Source: an uncultured Lachnospiraceae bacterium
GTDB lineage: Bacteria > Bacillota > Clostridia > Lachnospirales > Lachnospiraceae
NCBI GenBank assembly: GCA_910585715.1
Contig: CAJUEX010000009.1
Location: 27,334 to 91,333 of the forward strand
Reading direction: 5' to 3'
Length of the DNA stretch: 64,000 nucleotides
Part shown: one piece after another, positions 8,168-16,169 of the stretch
How positions within the stretch are numbered: position 1 is the stretch's first letter
Layout of the letters: each line of letters begins with the position of its first letter
The notes under the pieces: generated by a model
The model's database searches: none
What the model was told of the DNA's origin: nothing
The model's input: only the letters and a program-made list of their open reading frames with translations
Made by a program: the position numbers and the translations under genes

Positions 8168-8238
8168 GTCTCACTTTTTGCACCATCCTTATTGATTTTA
8201 ACTTGAAATTATAGTAAAATCGGTTGTAAAAGTGAGAC
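8168..8238. promoter_or_regulatory. Divergent promoter region with 11-bp inverted repeat operator
   Basis: GTCTCACTTTT (8168-8178) and its exact complement AAAAGTGAGAC (8228-8238) bracket the region between the XRE gene and the 8257 gene. A promoter reading right has TTGATT (8192-8197), 17 bases and TAAAAT (8215-8220), which puts its start site on the right arm. Each arm therefore sits where a bound repressor would block one direction. Confidence 0.7.
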
Positions 8239-8256
8239 TAAAGGAGAATAGCAAAT

Positions 8257-8553
8257 ATGGATAAAGAAATTATTTATTATGTAATGAATGGAGATATTGA
8301 TTTGCCGGTGGATGTTTTGACGAATAAAATTATGGTAGAAGATGAATTTGTTGAAGGTAGGGAATGCGGGCAGTTGTATAACGAAGTGTATCAGGCAAGA
8401 TGGCGTTTGGAGGAAAGATTGGATGCAAAAGGTAAGAGGGATGTGGAACGTATTATTGATTATATGAACAGTATATTAAAAATATTTTCTATGAAGATGT
8501 ATGATTACGGTTTGGAAACAAAGAAAGCTTCTTATGAAATTATGGAATTATGA
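8257..8553 (+). CDS. Small acidic/helical protein, DUF6809-like
   Basis: A 98-residue soluble protein that resembles the short DUF6809-type proteins common in Firmicutes (an N-terminal ILE/IYY-G-D-I-x-L-P stretch followed by two long helices). The match is from memory and not certain. AAAGGAG lies about 10 bases before the ATG. It is divergent from the XRE repressor and should be under its control through the inverted repeat at 8168-8238. No catalytic motif is visible, so function is unknown. Confidence 0.75.
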   Translation: MDKEIIYYVMNGDIDLPVDVLTNKIMVEDEFVEGRECGQLYNEVYQARWRLEERLDAKGKRDVERIIDYMNSILKIFSMKMYDYGLETKKASYEIMEL

Positions 8554-8598
8554 AAAAAAGTTATTGAAATATCCTATTTGCTATGGTATATTAAATAT

Positions 8599-8695
8599 AG
8601 GAAGAGTACCCACTCCAAAGGTGGATGCCTCCGAAGATGGATAATTGTCCTTACGGACATCGCCTCATCTGTTGGCAGACAGGTGAGGCATTTTT
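8599..8695 (+). ncRNA. Antisense antitoxin RNA of holin-like toxin module 1
   Basis: A strong promoter (TTGAAA 8564-8569, 17 bases, TATATT 8587-8592) fires rightward with no ORF of its own. It ends at a perfect 11-bp hairpin (8662-8689) plus a T-run that abuts the stop codon of the convergent toxin gene. The RNA of about 95 nt would be complementary to the 3' untranslated part of the toxin mRNA, the txpA/ratA arrangement. The 5' end is predicted from the promoter. Confidence 0.7.
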
Positions 8696-8810
8696 ATTTT
8701 TTCTTGTTTCTCTTATCGAGAAAGGCAAGAAACGTAACAGTCAGACTACCAAAGGAAATCAGCAGGCTGATTATCCCAATGAATATCAAAATAATATCCG
8801 CAGCTGTCAT
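8694..8810 (-). CDS. Putative holin-like type I toxin (38 aa)
   Basis: A 38-residue peptide starting MTAADIILIFIG, with one hydrophobic helix and a basic KRNKKK tail, as in the holin-like toxins that insert in the cell's own membrane. GGGAGGTG lies 7 bases before ATG 8810, so the longer frame upstream is not the gene. Its promoter is at 8914-8942. The long leader carries CAGCCTCCCG, complementary to the ribosome site, which would keep full-length mRNA untranslated. The antisense RNA at 8599-8695 covers its 3' end. Confidence 0.75.
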   Translation of the reverse strand: MTAADIILIFIGIISLLISFGSLTVTFLAFLDKRNKKK

Positions 8811-8913
8811 ATTACGCACCTCCCTTCCTATGTAATCCGGCAAGCCGGACATTGGCTCGGGAGGCTGCCACCCTGTCATGGGTACTCTCCTTGCAGCATT
8901 TGCTGCATATATA

Positions 8914-8942
8914 ATCATAACACTGGATACGCTTAATTTCAA
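8914..8942 (-). promoter_or_regulatory. Promoter of holin-like toxin 1
   Basis: On the minus strand TTGAAA (8942-8937), 17 bases, TATGAT (8919-8914). The leader of about 100 nt down to the start codon at 8810 contains an anti-Shine-Dalgarno CCTCCC. Confidence 0.7.
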
Positions 8943-9026
8943 TAAAATCATATCGAATTTTAGAATAAACTTAAAGAACATCAATTTTTTCTTGAATTTA
9001 TTTGAGGATTATGTTACATTATAAGT

Positions 9027-9120
9027 ACAAAAAAGGAAGCAACCGCCCACAAAGTGGTTGACCTCCCAAGTGGTTACATAAGCCTGCCTGGACTGCCAAG
9101 TACAAGGTAGGCTTAGTTAT
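9027..9120 (+). ncRNA. Antisense antitoxin RNA of holin-like toxin module 2
   Basis: A promoter at 8992-9020 (TTGAAT, 17 bases, TACATT) drives a short RNA that ends in a 10-bp hairpin (9080-9114, AAGCCTGCCT with AGGTAGGCTT, one G-U) and a T-rich tail. The end overlaps the last codons of the toxin gene on the other strand. Same design as module 1. Confidence 0.65.
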
Positions 9121-9212
9121 TTTCGCTTGTTGTTCCTATCAATATAGGCAAGCAGTGCAACAAGAAACGTTCCGAAAAGAATTAACAATGTTAAAACTTC
9201 GTATGTACTCAT
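9117..9212 (-). CDS. Putative holin-like type I toxin (31 aa)
   Basis: A 31-residue peptide beginning MSTYEVLTLLILFGTFLVAL and ending YIDRNNKRK, a close fit to the putative holin-like toxin family of Firmicutes (one membrane helix, basic tail). GGGAGGTGG precedes the ATG at 9212. Its leader holds AAGCCTCCC, which can pair with the ribosome site, and its promoter is at 9283-9311. The antisense RNA at 9027-9120 overlaps its 3' end. Too short for standard gene calling. Confidence 0.82.
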   Translation of the reverse strand: MSTYEVLTLLILFGTFLVALLAYIDRNNKRK

Positions 9213-9282
9213 ATACACCACCTCCCTTCCTTCTCAAGTCAGGGAGGCTTTCCACCTTGTAACACGATTGTTCCATATTGAT

Positions 9283-9311
9283 ATTTTAGCATATTCTCTT
9301 TTTTAAGACAA
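9283..9311 (-). promoter_or_regulatory. Promoter of holin-like toxin 2
   Basis: On the minus strand TTGTCT (9311-9306), 17 bases, TAAAAT (9288-9283) with an extended -10 TGC in front. Confidence 0.65.
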
Positions 9312-9418
9312 TCAAAATGGTTGTATTTTAAATAATTTCTTATCATTTTTTGCCAACATTCTATTATGTAACGTAGAACCTTTCCATTTGCAACGGATTC
9401 TGATTCCTGCGCAGGAAC

Positions 9419-10501
9419 TTATTTCTTTTTCGTCCTCACAGGCTCCCGGTTCAACAAAACACAATCTCCATTCTGCTTGGTAAGCTTATACAAAATACTT
9501 CCATATGCAGTATCTTCCGCAACACTGTTTCCAGCCGGATATCCCCGAAGGCACCCCTGTCCTTCCTGCCATTCATAAACCAGAACCAAATTGTTTTTCA
9601 TAATACAAGAATGAAAAACGACTTCCTTCACATGCACAAATTCCATTCCCTGCCGTTTGAGAACTCTTTTGGAGATTGCGAACATAAACAAAAAGATTAG
9701 AATCAATCCAATCAAACCGACAGCTTCTATGGCAAGAGAGTGGTTCAAAGAAACTCCGTTTTCTAACATGCTTAAAATTATGCCAATAGTGGTATATAAG
9801 ACTGCCATTACGATCATGAAGTTCTTGGAAAAACGGAAGAGAATGCTCTGTATGACTTTCACATATAAATCTGCAAAATCTTCTTTGTCATGTCCCAAAA
9901 GCTCATGACCGTATTTGTTCAGGTCTTTCATATTTGGATGGGAAAGACGGCAATATTCATTTAGCTCCTTTGTCAGTGGATAAAAAGAGGAAAAGTCAGG
10001 AACCAGTCCTTTTAATTCATTATTCAGCCTTACCAGTTGAAAGGAACCGGCATCATCATATAAAACAAGAAATCGTTTTCCAATGTCTTCCTGCGAGATT
10101 TCTGAAAACCGTGAAGGATATTCCAGCAAAATTGGTTTTCCTTCTGCATCGGAAAAATCATCCTCTATGTATAAAAACAGCTCTTCTGATTCAATTTCTA
10201 CCAGTGTGGCGCCGTTTACCATAAGATTTTCTTTCCTTAAAAATGTTCTTTTCGTCCTTTTTATCCGAATCTCGTTTAATATTCTGGAAAAAGCAGTATA
10301 GAAAAGGACAAAACAAATTAATACCAAAACGAAGGAATTAAGTACATACATTTCGATAAACATAGCAATGACGGCTAAAAATATGGCAGTTAAAAAGCTG
10401 CTTAAACTGCTTTTGGCTGCTGTCTGATAAATGCCTTCCAATATCTGTTTCCGGTTTTTGAATAACAATTCCCTTTCCGATTCCGTGCATACTCGTTTCA
10501 T
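9419..10501 (-). CDS. Membrane protein of unknown function
   Basis: A 360-residue protein with two N-terminal membrane helices (about 35-80), a hydrophilic middle (about 85-215) and two further helices (about 225-275), then a soluble tail ending in basic residues. I do not recognise a family. GGAAGG precedes the ATG and a good promoter lies just upstream (10524-10551). It stands alone between the toxin modules and the tetrapyrrole operon. Confidence 0.8.
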   Translation of the reverse strand: MKRVCTESERELLFKNRKQILEGIYQTAAKSSLSSFLTAIFLAVIAMFIEMYVLNSFVLVLICFVLFYTAFSRILNEIRIKRTKRTFLRKENLMVNGATLVEIESEELFLYIEDDFSDAEGKPILLEYPSRFSEISQEDIGKRFLVLYDDAGSFQLVRLNNELKGLVPDFSSFYPLTKELNEYCRLSHPNMKDLNKYGHELLGHDKEDFADLYVKVIQSILFRFSKNFMIVMAVLYTTIGIILSMLENGVSLNHSLAIEAVGLIGLILIFLFMFAISKRVLKRQGMEFVHVKEVVFHSCIMKNNLVLVYEWQEGQGCLRGYPAGNSVAEDTAYGSILYKLTKQNGDCVLLNREPVRTKKK

Positions 10502-10523
10502 GTATCTATCCTTCCAAGTTTAA

Positions 10524-10551
10524 AGTATAATTGGATAATAATATGAAACAA
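10524..10551 (-). promoter_or_regulatory. Promoter of the 9419-10501 gene
   Basis: On the minus strand TTGTTT (10551-10546), 16 bases, TATACT (10529-10524), about 25 bases before the start codon at 10501. Confidence 0.6.
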
Positions 10552-10614
10552 TTGTATCATATAGAAAAAAAGAACTCCAGTAACAGCTTCCATAAATACG
10601 GTCTAAAAAGCTAT

Positions 10615-10643
10615 TTTCCCTAAAAAGCAAATTGTGCTATACT
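10615..10643 (+). promoter_or_regulatory. Promoter of the tetrapyrrole operon
   Basis: Extended -10 TGCTATACT (-10 at 10638-10643) with a weak TTTCCC at the -35 position, about 60 bases before hemA. No riboswitch-like structure was apparent in the short leader. Confidence 0.5.
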
Positions 10644-10703
10644 GTACATAAAAATCAGAAAGAAATCTAATAAATAACATTAAAAGGAAGCAAGCAGGAA
10701 TCT

Positions 10704-11861
10704 ATGAATTGTATCAGTATCAGTTATAGGAACACACCGTTAAGAATTCGGGAGTGCTGTGCATTTTCCCCGGAAGAAAAAGAAACCTTTGAAAAAAAAG
10801 CGTTGCTTCTCGGCATAACAGGCTGTGTTGTGGTGTCCACCTGCAACCGGGTAGAAATTTATTTTACCGGAGACGGCAGGATGATTCCAAAGATAGAAGC
10901 ATTATTTATGAAAGAAAAACAGATAGAAGAAGCTCTGTTTAAGAAAAGTATCTGCGTCTATAGTCAGGAAGGCGCATTGCGGCATTTGATGAAGGTTTCC
11001 TGCGGACTGGATTCCATGGTGCTTGGAGAGGATGAAATCTTACGGCAGGTAAAAGAAGCCTATCAGGCTTCCATGGAAGGGAAACGCTGTGATTACGAAT
11101 GCAATCTGGCATTTCAGGAGGCATTTCATGTGGCAAAGGCGGTGAAGACGGATACAGAGCTGTCTAAGACACCTGTTTCCATAGGGACGCTGGCAGCCCA
11201 TAGGGTGATGGAATTTCTAAAGAAGCAGGAAAAGGCTTTGGGAGGAAATGTATTGTTAGTTGGCGCTACCGGGAAAATCGGGGGAATCGTGGCAAGGAAT
11301 CTTTTAGATAAGGAAGGAATCCATTTGTTTCTCACCGGCAGAAGCCATAACCGGAAACAGGAGTTTTTCAGCAGGGAGGAAAATGCAGACTTCGTTCCCT
11401 ATGAAAAACGCTATGAATATATAAATCAGGCAGATGTGATTATCAGCGCCACAAAAAGCCCTCATTATACCTTTACAAAGGAGGAAACAGCCCTGGCATT
11501 TCAGGAAAGGAAAAAAAGATTGTTCCTTGATCTGGCAGTGCCTTGTGACGTGGACGGGGAAATAGGAAAGCTGCCCCATACGGAAATCATAAATATTGAT
11601 GATTTTAAAATGCTGTCTAAGGAAAACAACGCTATAAAGCTGAAGGAAATGGAAAAAGCGCAGATATACATGGAGGAAGGGCTGGAGGAAATAAAAAAAG
11701 CCCTTTCCTACCATGAACTTCAGAAACATATGGAAGCCTTGCAGGAGCTTACAAAGAAAAAAGGCATTTCCCATGTGCTCTATCAATTGCGGGACAGGCT
11801 GACCGGAAACGAAATTCAGGCTTTGGTGGAAGGACTGAAGGAAGTGACAGGAGAAAAATAA
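10704..11861 (+). CDS. hemA: Glutamyl-tRNA reductase
   Basis: A 385-residue enzyme reducing glutamyl-tRNA to glutamate-1-semialdehyde, the first committed step of C5 tetrapyrrole synthesis. The catalytic Cys lies in VVSTCNRVEIYF, the conserved GLDSMVLGEDEIL follows, and an NADPH fold begins at NVLLVGATGKIGG. The C-terminal helical dimerisation region is present though short. It is the first gene of a seven-gene operon; the next start is three bases after this stop. Confidence 0.95.
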   Translation: MNCISISYRNTPLRIRECCAFSPEEKETFEKKALLLGITGCVVVSTCNRVEIYFTGDGRMIPKIEALFMKEKQIEEALFKKSICVYSQEGALRHLMKVSCGLDSMVLGEDEILRQVKEAYQASMEGKRCDYECNLAFQEAFHVAKAVKTDTELSKTPVSIGTLAAHRVMEFLKKQEKALGGNVLLVGATGKIGGIVARNLLDKEGIHLFLTGRSHNRKQEFFSREENADFVPYEKRYEYINQADVIISATKSPHYTFTKEETALAFQERKKRLFLDLAVPCDVDGEIGKLPHTEIINIDDFKMLSKENNAIKLKEMEKAQIYMEEGLEEIKKALSYHELQKHMEALQELTKKKGISHVLYQLRDRLTGNEIQALVEGLKEVTGEK

Positions 11862-11863
11862 AA

Positions 11864-12496
11864 ATGGCGTATTTTCCTATTTATGTAAACTTGGAACGAA
11901 AAAAAATATTGATTGCGGGAGGCGGCAGGGTTGCTCTTAGAAAGGTGAAAATTCTGTTAGAATATGGTCCCCGGATTCTGGTAGTGGCTCCTGAAATAGA
12001 AGAAGAGCTTTACAGGCTGGAAAAAACAGCAGGTCCCGGCAGTCTTATGCTGGAACACAGAAAGTTTCGTCAGGAGGATTTAAAGGCGGCGGATATAATT
12101 ATCGCAGCAACGGATTCTCCTTTGGAAAACAGCAAAATATACAAGTTATGTAAACAAAATGGGAAGCCGGTGAATGTAGTGGACGTGCCGGAGGAGTGCG
12201 ATTTTATTTTTCCTGCCATCGTTAAGAAAAGGGATTTGGTAGTGTCCGTTTCAACCGGAGGAAAAAGCCCTCTTTTTGCAGCCAGACTGAAAAAGGAGCT
12301 GGAAGAGAGGATTCCTGATTATTATGGAGAGCTGGTGGAGCTGCTGGGAGCATGGCGCAGCAAGGTTTTGACAGAAGCGTCAGATATAAAAAAGCGCAAG
12401 CGCATTTTCGGAGCATTGATAGAAAAGGGAAAGAAACAGGGCGGTAAGCTGTCGGAGAAGGAAATCAGACATATAATAGAAAAGGAAGCGCAGTAG
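11864..12496 (+). CDS. Precorrin-2 dehydrogenase / sirohydrochlorin ferrochelatase
   Basis: A 210-residue protein of the CysG N-terminal/Met8p type: an NAD-binding fold (IAGGGRVALRKVKIL), VNVVDVPEECDFIFPA and the STGGKSPLFAARLKKELE stretch. It converts precorrin-2 to sirohydrochlorin and probably adds iron to make sirohaem. Placed between hemA and hemC with spacings of two bases on each side, so it is translated in the same operon. The partner methyltransferase is the N-terminal half of the protein at 13591. Confidence 0.9.
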   Translation: MAYFPIYVNLERKKILIAGGGRVALRKVKILLEYGPRILVVAPEIEEELYRLEKTAGPGSLMLEHRKFRQEDLKAADIIIAATDSPLENSKIYKLCKQNGKPVNVVDVPEECDFIFPAIVKKRDLVVSVSTGGKSPLFAARLKKELEERIPDYYGELVELLGAWRSKVLTEASDIKKRKRIFGALIEKGKKQGGKLSEKEIRHIIEKEAQ

Positions 12497-12498
12497 GG

Positions 12499-13488
12499 AT
12501 GGAAAAAATCAAAATCGGCACAAGAGGAAGCGCTCTGGCATTGGCACAGACGGAATTGGTAATAAGACAGATTAAAGAGAAATTTCCGGAAGCGGAATGT
12601 GAAGTCTGCACCATTACCACAAAGGGGGATAAAATTTTGGATAAGCCTCTTGTGGAATTTGGCGGCAAGGGCGTTTTCCTTACGGAAATTGAGGAAAAGC
12701 TTATGATAGGGGAAATAGACCTGGCTGTCCATAGTGCCAAGGATATGCCTATGGAACTGACAGAGGGACTTGACATTTTAGCAGTGCTGAAGCGGGAAGA
12801 CCCAAGGGATGTGCTTGTTACCATGGACTTTGAAGGGTTTTTGAAAAAGGAACATCCTGTGGTGGGAACTTCCAGCCTTAGAAGACAGGTGCAGATACAA
12901 CAGATATTTCCGGCGGCGGTCTGCCAAACACTGAGAGGAAATGTGAATACAAGGCTGAAAAAGCTGGAGGAGGGCATGTATGACGGAATCCTTTTGGCGG
13001 CAGCGGGGTTGAACAGGCTTGGTCTTGAAAAGGAAGAAAAATTTCATTACTATATCATTGACGTAGACAGGATGATTCCCGCAGGAGGACAGGGAATTAT
13101 TGCGGTGGAAGGAAAAAAGGACAGCCCCCTTTCAAAGCTTCTTGAGTCCATAACCCATAAAGCCACAAGGAGAGAGCTGGAGTTGGAGCGAATGGCGCTA
13201 AAGCTGCTAGAGGCAGGCTGCCATGAACCGGTAGGGGTGTATACAAGGCTTGAGGAAGCCGGAGAGATTAAAAAAAATAATACAGATGAAGATAATACAG
13301 GTAAAGATAATGCGGATAAAATCAATGCGGATAAAGAAAACACGGCGTTGGATTACATGCTTTCTATCCGGATGTGCAGCGATGTAAATGGACAATTAAT
13401 AAAAAAAATGACAAAGGTGCCAGATGCACGGGCGAAAAAAGCTCTGGCAGAGCTTGCAGGGGATTTACGGAAACAGGAAAGAAAGTAA
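12499..13488 (+). CDS. hemC: Porphobilinogen deaminase (hydroxymethylbilane synthase)
   Basis: A 329-residue enzyme joining four porphobilinogens into hydroxymethylbilane. GTRGSALALAQTE at the N-terminus, HSAKDMPM with the catalytic Asp region, GTSSLRRQ and RGNVNTRL are all conserved. The dipyrromethane cofactor Cys is in LEAGCHEPVG. The third domain carries an unusual Asn/Asp/Lys-rich insertion near residues 260-283, built from imperfect short DNA repeats, that normal HemC lacks. It lies in a loop region, so activity is probably kept. Confidence 0.94.
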   Translation: MEKIKIGTRGSALALAQTELVIRQIKEKFPEAECEVCTITTKGDKILDKPLVEFGGKGVFLTEIEEKLMIGEIDLAVHSAKDMPMELTEGLDILAVLKREDPRDVLVTMDFEGFLKKEHPVVGTSSLRRQVQIQQIFPAAVCQTLRGNVNTRLKKLEEGMYDGILLAAAGLNRLGLEKEEKFHYYIIDVDRMIPAGGQGIIAVEGKKDSPLSKLLESITHKATRRELELERMALKLLEAGCHEPVGVYTRLEEAGEIKKNNTDEDNTGKDNADKINADKENTALDYMLSIRMCSDVNGQLIKKMTKVPDARAKKALAELAGDLRKQERK

Positions 13489-13590
13489 GAGACAAATACT
13501 GTTCCGTTACGCAGAGAAAAAAATCAGACGGCGGAAGGACAGCAAAAAAGGAAAAGCTCGTAAAAATAAGAAAAGGCAGTGAGGTAGAAA

Positions 13591-15087
13591 ATGCAGAAAG
13601 TCTATCTGGTAGGGGCAGGCCCCGGTGATAAAGAATTGATAACGGTAAAGGGATTACGGTTGTTGCAGGAATGCGATGTGGTTATTTATGACAGGCTGGC
13701 TTCTTTTGAACTGCTTGAAGAGGTAAGGACGGACTGCATAAAAGTTTTTGTGGGAAAAGAGCCGGGCTGCCATTCCATGGACCAAAAGGAAATCAACCGG
13801 CTGCTTGTGGAATACGGAAAAAAATACGACAATGTTGTCAGATTAAAAGGGGGAGACCCCTTTGTGTTTGGCAGAGGGGGAGAAGAGGCAGAAGCATTAC
13901 AGCAGGCAGGGCTTTCCTTTGAACTGGTTCCCGGTGTGACTTCTGCCGTTGCAGTGCCGGAATGTGCCGGCATTCCTGTTACCCACAGAGGCATGAGCCA
14001 AAGCTTTCATGTTATTACCGGTCACACAGGGGATGGGAGAAATGCTTTGACGGAAAATTATGACATGCTTGCCAGATTAGACGGGACGCTTGTATTTTTA
14101 ATGGGGCTTGGAAACCTGAAGGAAATTACGGAAAGGCTTATGTTTTATGGAAAGGATAAAAACACTCCGGCAGCAGTAATTGAAAAGGGAACCACCAGGG
14201 AAGAAAGAGTAGTCAGAGGAACCTTGGAAACTATTTACCATAAAGCGGGCATTGCAGGGCTTTCCTCTCCTGTAGTGATTCTCATAGGGGAGACGGCGGG
14301 ACTTTCATATAAAAAAGAGAAAAAGCACTCTGGAAAGCTCATTGGTATTACAGCAACCCCTCATACGGCGCATAAATTAAGGGAAGCATTGGAGCGGGAA
14401 GGCTTTCAGGCAGTGGAAGCCTGCAACATGGAAGTGGAGGAAATCAGGGAAGCAGAGCAGCAGGATAAGCTGAAAGAAGCCTTTTTCCGGTTAGAAGAAT
14501 ATCAGTGGATTTTATTTACCAGCCCAAACGGAGTGAGAATATTCTTTGAGCGGGCAAAGGCGGAGGGGATTCAAAGCCTTGGGGGATTTGGAATGAAATT
14601 TGCCGTAATCGGAAGCGGAAGCAGGGCAGCATTAAGGGAATACGGAATAGAAGCGGACTTTATGCCAACAACCTATACTTCTAAAAATTTTGCATTGGAA
14701 TTTGTAAAGCAGGCATGTCCGAAAGAGAAAGTCCTGCTTCCAAGAGCAAAGCAGGGCAGCAGGGAAATCACCCGGATATTAAATGAACATGGCTTTGACT
14801 ATGAAGAAGTTTCCATTTATGATGTAAAAGGAAGCCTGTGTGCGGATAAAGAAGCTCTTGAAAAAATAGACTGTTATGTGTTTGTCAGCGCTTCCGGCGT
14901 AAAAAGCTTTTTTAGTCAAATACAGGAAAAGGTGCCGGATTATCGTTTTCATGGAAAGATTGCCTGTATCGGTCAGATAACCGGAGAAGAAGTGGAAAGA
15001 CAGGGCTTTTCTGCACATATATTGGCACAGGTCAGCGACGTGGAAGGGCTGGTAGAAAGTATCCGGAAAGATTATGCTATGCCCTGA
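13591..15087 (+). CDS. Uroporphyrinogen-III C-methyltransferase / uroporphyrinogen-III synthase fusion
   Basis: A 498-residue bifunctional protein. Residues 1 to about 245 are the SAM-dependent methyltransferase (VYLVGAGPGDKELIT, KGGDPFVFGRGGEEAEAL, GVTSAVAVPECAGIPVTHR), which makes precorrin-2. Residues about 250-498 are uroporphyrinogen-III synthase (IGITATPHTAHKL, WILFTSPNGVRIFF, FVSASGVKSFF), which closes the ring. The fusion is common in Clostridia. With the dehydrogenase at 11864 it gives a complete sirohaem route. GAGG lies 7 bases before the ATG. Confidence 0.94.
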   Translation: MQKVYLVGAGPGDKELITVKGLRLLQECDVVIYDRLASFELLEEVRTDCIKVFVGKEPGCHSMDQKEINRLLVEYGKKYDNVVRLKGGDPFVFGRGGEEAEALQQAGLSFELVPGVTSAVAVPECAGIPVTHRGMSQSFHVITGHTGDGRNALTENYDMLARLDGTLVFLMGLGNLKEITERLMFYGKDKNTPAAVIEKGTTREERVVRGTLETIYHKAGIAGLSSPVVILIGETAGLSYKKEKKHSGKLIGITATPHTAHKLREALEREGFQAVEACNMEVEEIREAEQQDKLKEAFFRLEEYQWILFTSPNGVRIFFERAKAEGIQSLGGFGMKFAVIGSGSRAALREYGIEADFMPTTYTSKNFALEFVKQACPKEKVLLPRAKQGSREITRILNEHGFDYEEVSIYDVKGSLCADKEALEKIDCYVFVSASGVKSFFSQIQEKVPDYRFHGKIACIGQITGEEVERQGFSAHILAQVSDVEGLVESIRKDYAMP

Positions 15088-15188
15088 CGGCTTTCCTGCC
15101 CATAAAAATCTGCCGGTACTTCCAAAATAGAGTGAACTATAAAAACAGATTAGATGAAAAAAACAGGAAAAGATTGGAGAAGACTTGA

Positions 15189-16169
15189 ATGAAAAGAATG
15201 CGCAGACTGCGGGTAAGCCGACAAATGCGGAGGCTGGTAAGGGAAACCAGCGTGGAAAGAGGGGATTTGGTATACCCTGTTTTTATTATAGAAGGGGAAA
15301 ATATCAAAAATCCCATAGCATCCATGCCGGGTATTTATCAATATTCCATAGACAGGCTGGATGAGGAGCTTGACAGGGTAAGACATGCGGGCATAGGTGC
15401 GGTGCTGTTATTTGGCATTCCTGCCCATAAGGATGAAGCGGGAAGTGAAGCTTATGCCAAAGACGGGATTACCCAGAGGGCAGTGAGGTTTATAAAGGAA
15501 AGAATACCGGAGCTTTTGGTTATTGCGGATGTGTGCCTTTGTGAATATACGTCCCACGGGCACTGCGGGCTGGTTTCCCATGGAGAAGTCCTGAATGATG
15601 AAACCCTTCCTCTGCTTGGAAAGATGGCGGTTAGTCTGGCAGAGGCGGGAGCTGATATCATTGCCCCCTCTGATATGATGGATGGCAGGGTTGCATATAT
15701 CAGAGAAGCATTGGACAAGGCAGGATACAGCAATATTATGATAATGGCATACAGTGCCAAGTTTGCCTCCGGCTATTATTCTCCTTTTCGGGATGCGGCA
15801 CACTCGGCTCCGGGCTTTGGAGACCGGAAAACCTACCAGATGGATTTTGCCAACCGAAAGGAGGCAATCAGGGAGTGGAAGGAGGATATTGAAGAAGGAG
15901 CGGATGTGATTATGATAAAGCCCGCCCTTGCTTATTTGGATATCGTCAGAGAAGCGGCGGACAGAACCGAATATCCTATTGCCGCCTACAATGTGAGCGG
16001 GGAATATTCCATGGTAAAAGCGGCGGCAGCAAATGGCTGGATTGATGAAAAAAGGATTGTTATGGAAAATATGACGGCAATAAAAAGAGCGGGGGCAAAA
16101 ATCATCATAACCTATCATGCTATTGATGTGGCAGCTTGGCTTAAGGAGCAGGAGGAAATGGATGAATAA
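15189..16169 (+). CDS. hemB: Delta-aminolevulinic acid dehydratase (porphobilinogen synthase)
   Basis: A 326-residue enzyme condensing two 5-aminolevulinates to porphobilinogen. The bacterial zinc-type active-site loop is present (DVCLCEYTSHGHCG), as are the Schiff-base lysines in MAYSAKFASGYYSPFRDA and VIMIKPALAYLD. GGAG precedes the ATG. The gene overlaps hemL by eight bases, so the two are translationally coupled. Confidence 0.96.
   Translation: MKRMRRLRVSRQMRRLVRETSVERGDLVYPVFIIEGENIKNPIASMPGIYQYSIDRLDEELDRVRHAGIGAVLLFGIPAHKDEAGSEAYAKDGITQRAVRFIKERIPELLVIADVCLCEYTSHGHCGLVSHGEVLNDETLPLLGKMAVSLAEAGADIIAPSDMMDGRVAYIREALDKAGYSNIMIMAYSAKFASGYYSPFRDAAHSAPGFGDRKTYQMDFANRKEAIREWKEDIEEGADVIMIKPALAYLDIVREAADRTEYPIAAYNVSGEYSMVKAAAANGWIDEKRIVMENMTAIKRAGAKIIITYHAIDVAAWLKEQEEMDE

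Noticed and set aside
8694..8984. A 96-residue protein on the minus strand at the first toxin
   Set aside because: The first 58 codons overlap the promoter and leader of the toxin; only the last 38 codons have a ribosome site and a family fit.
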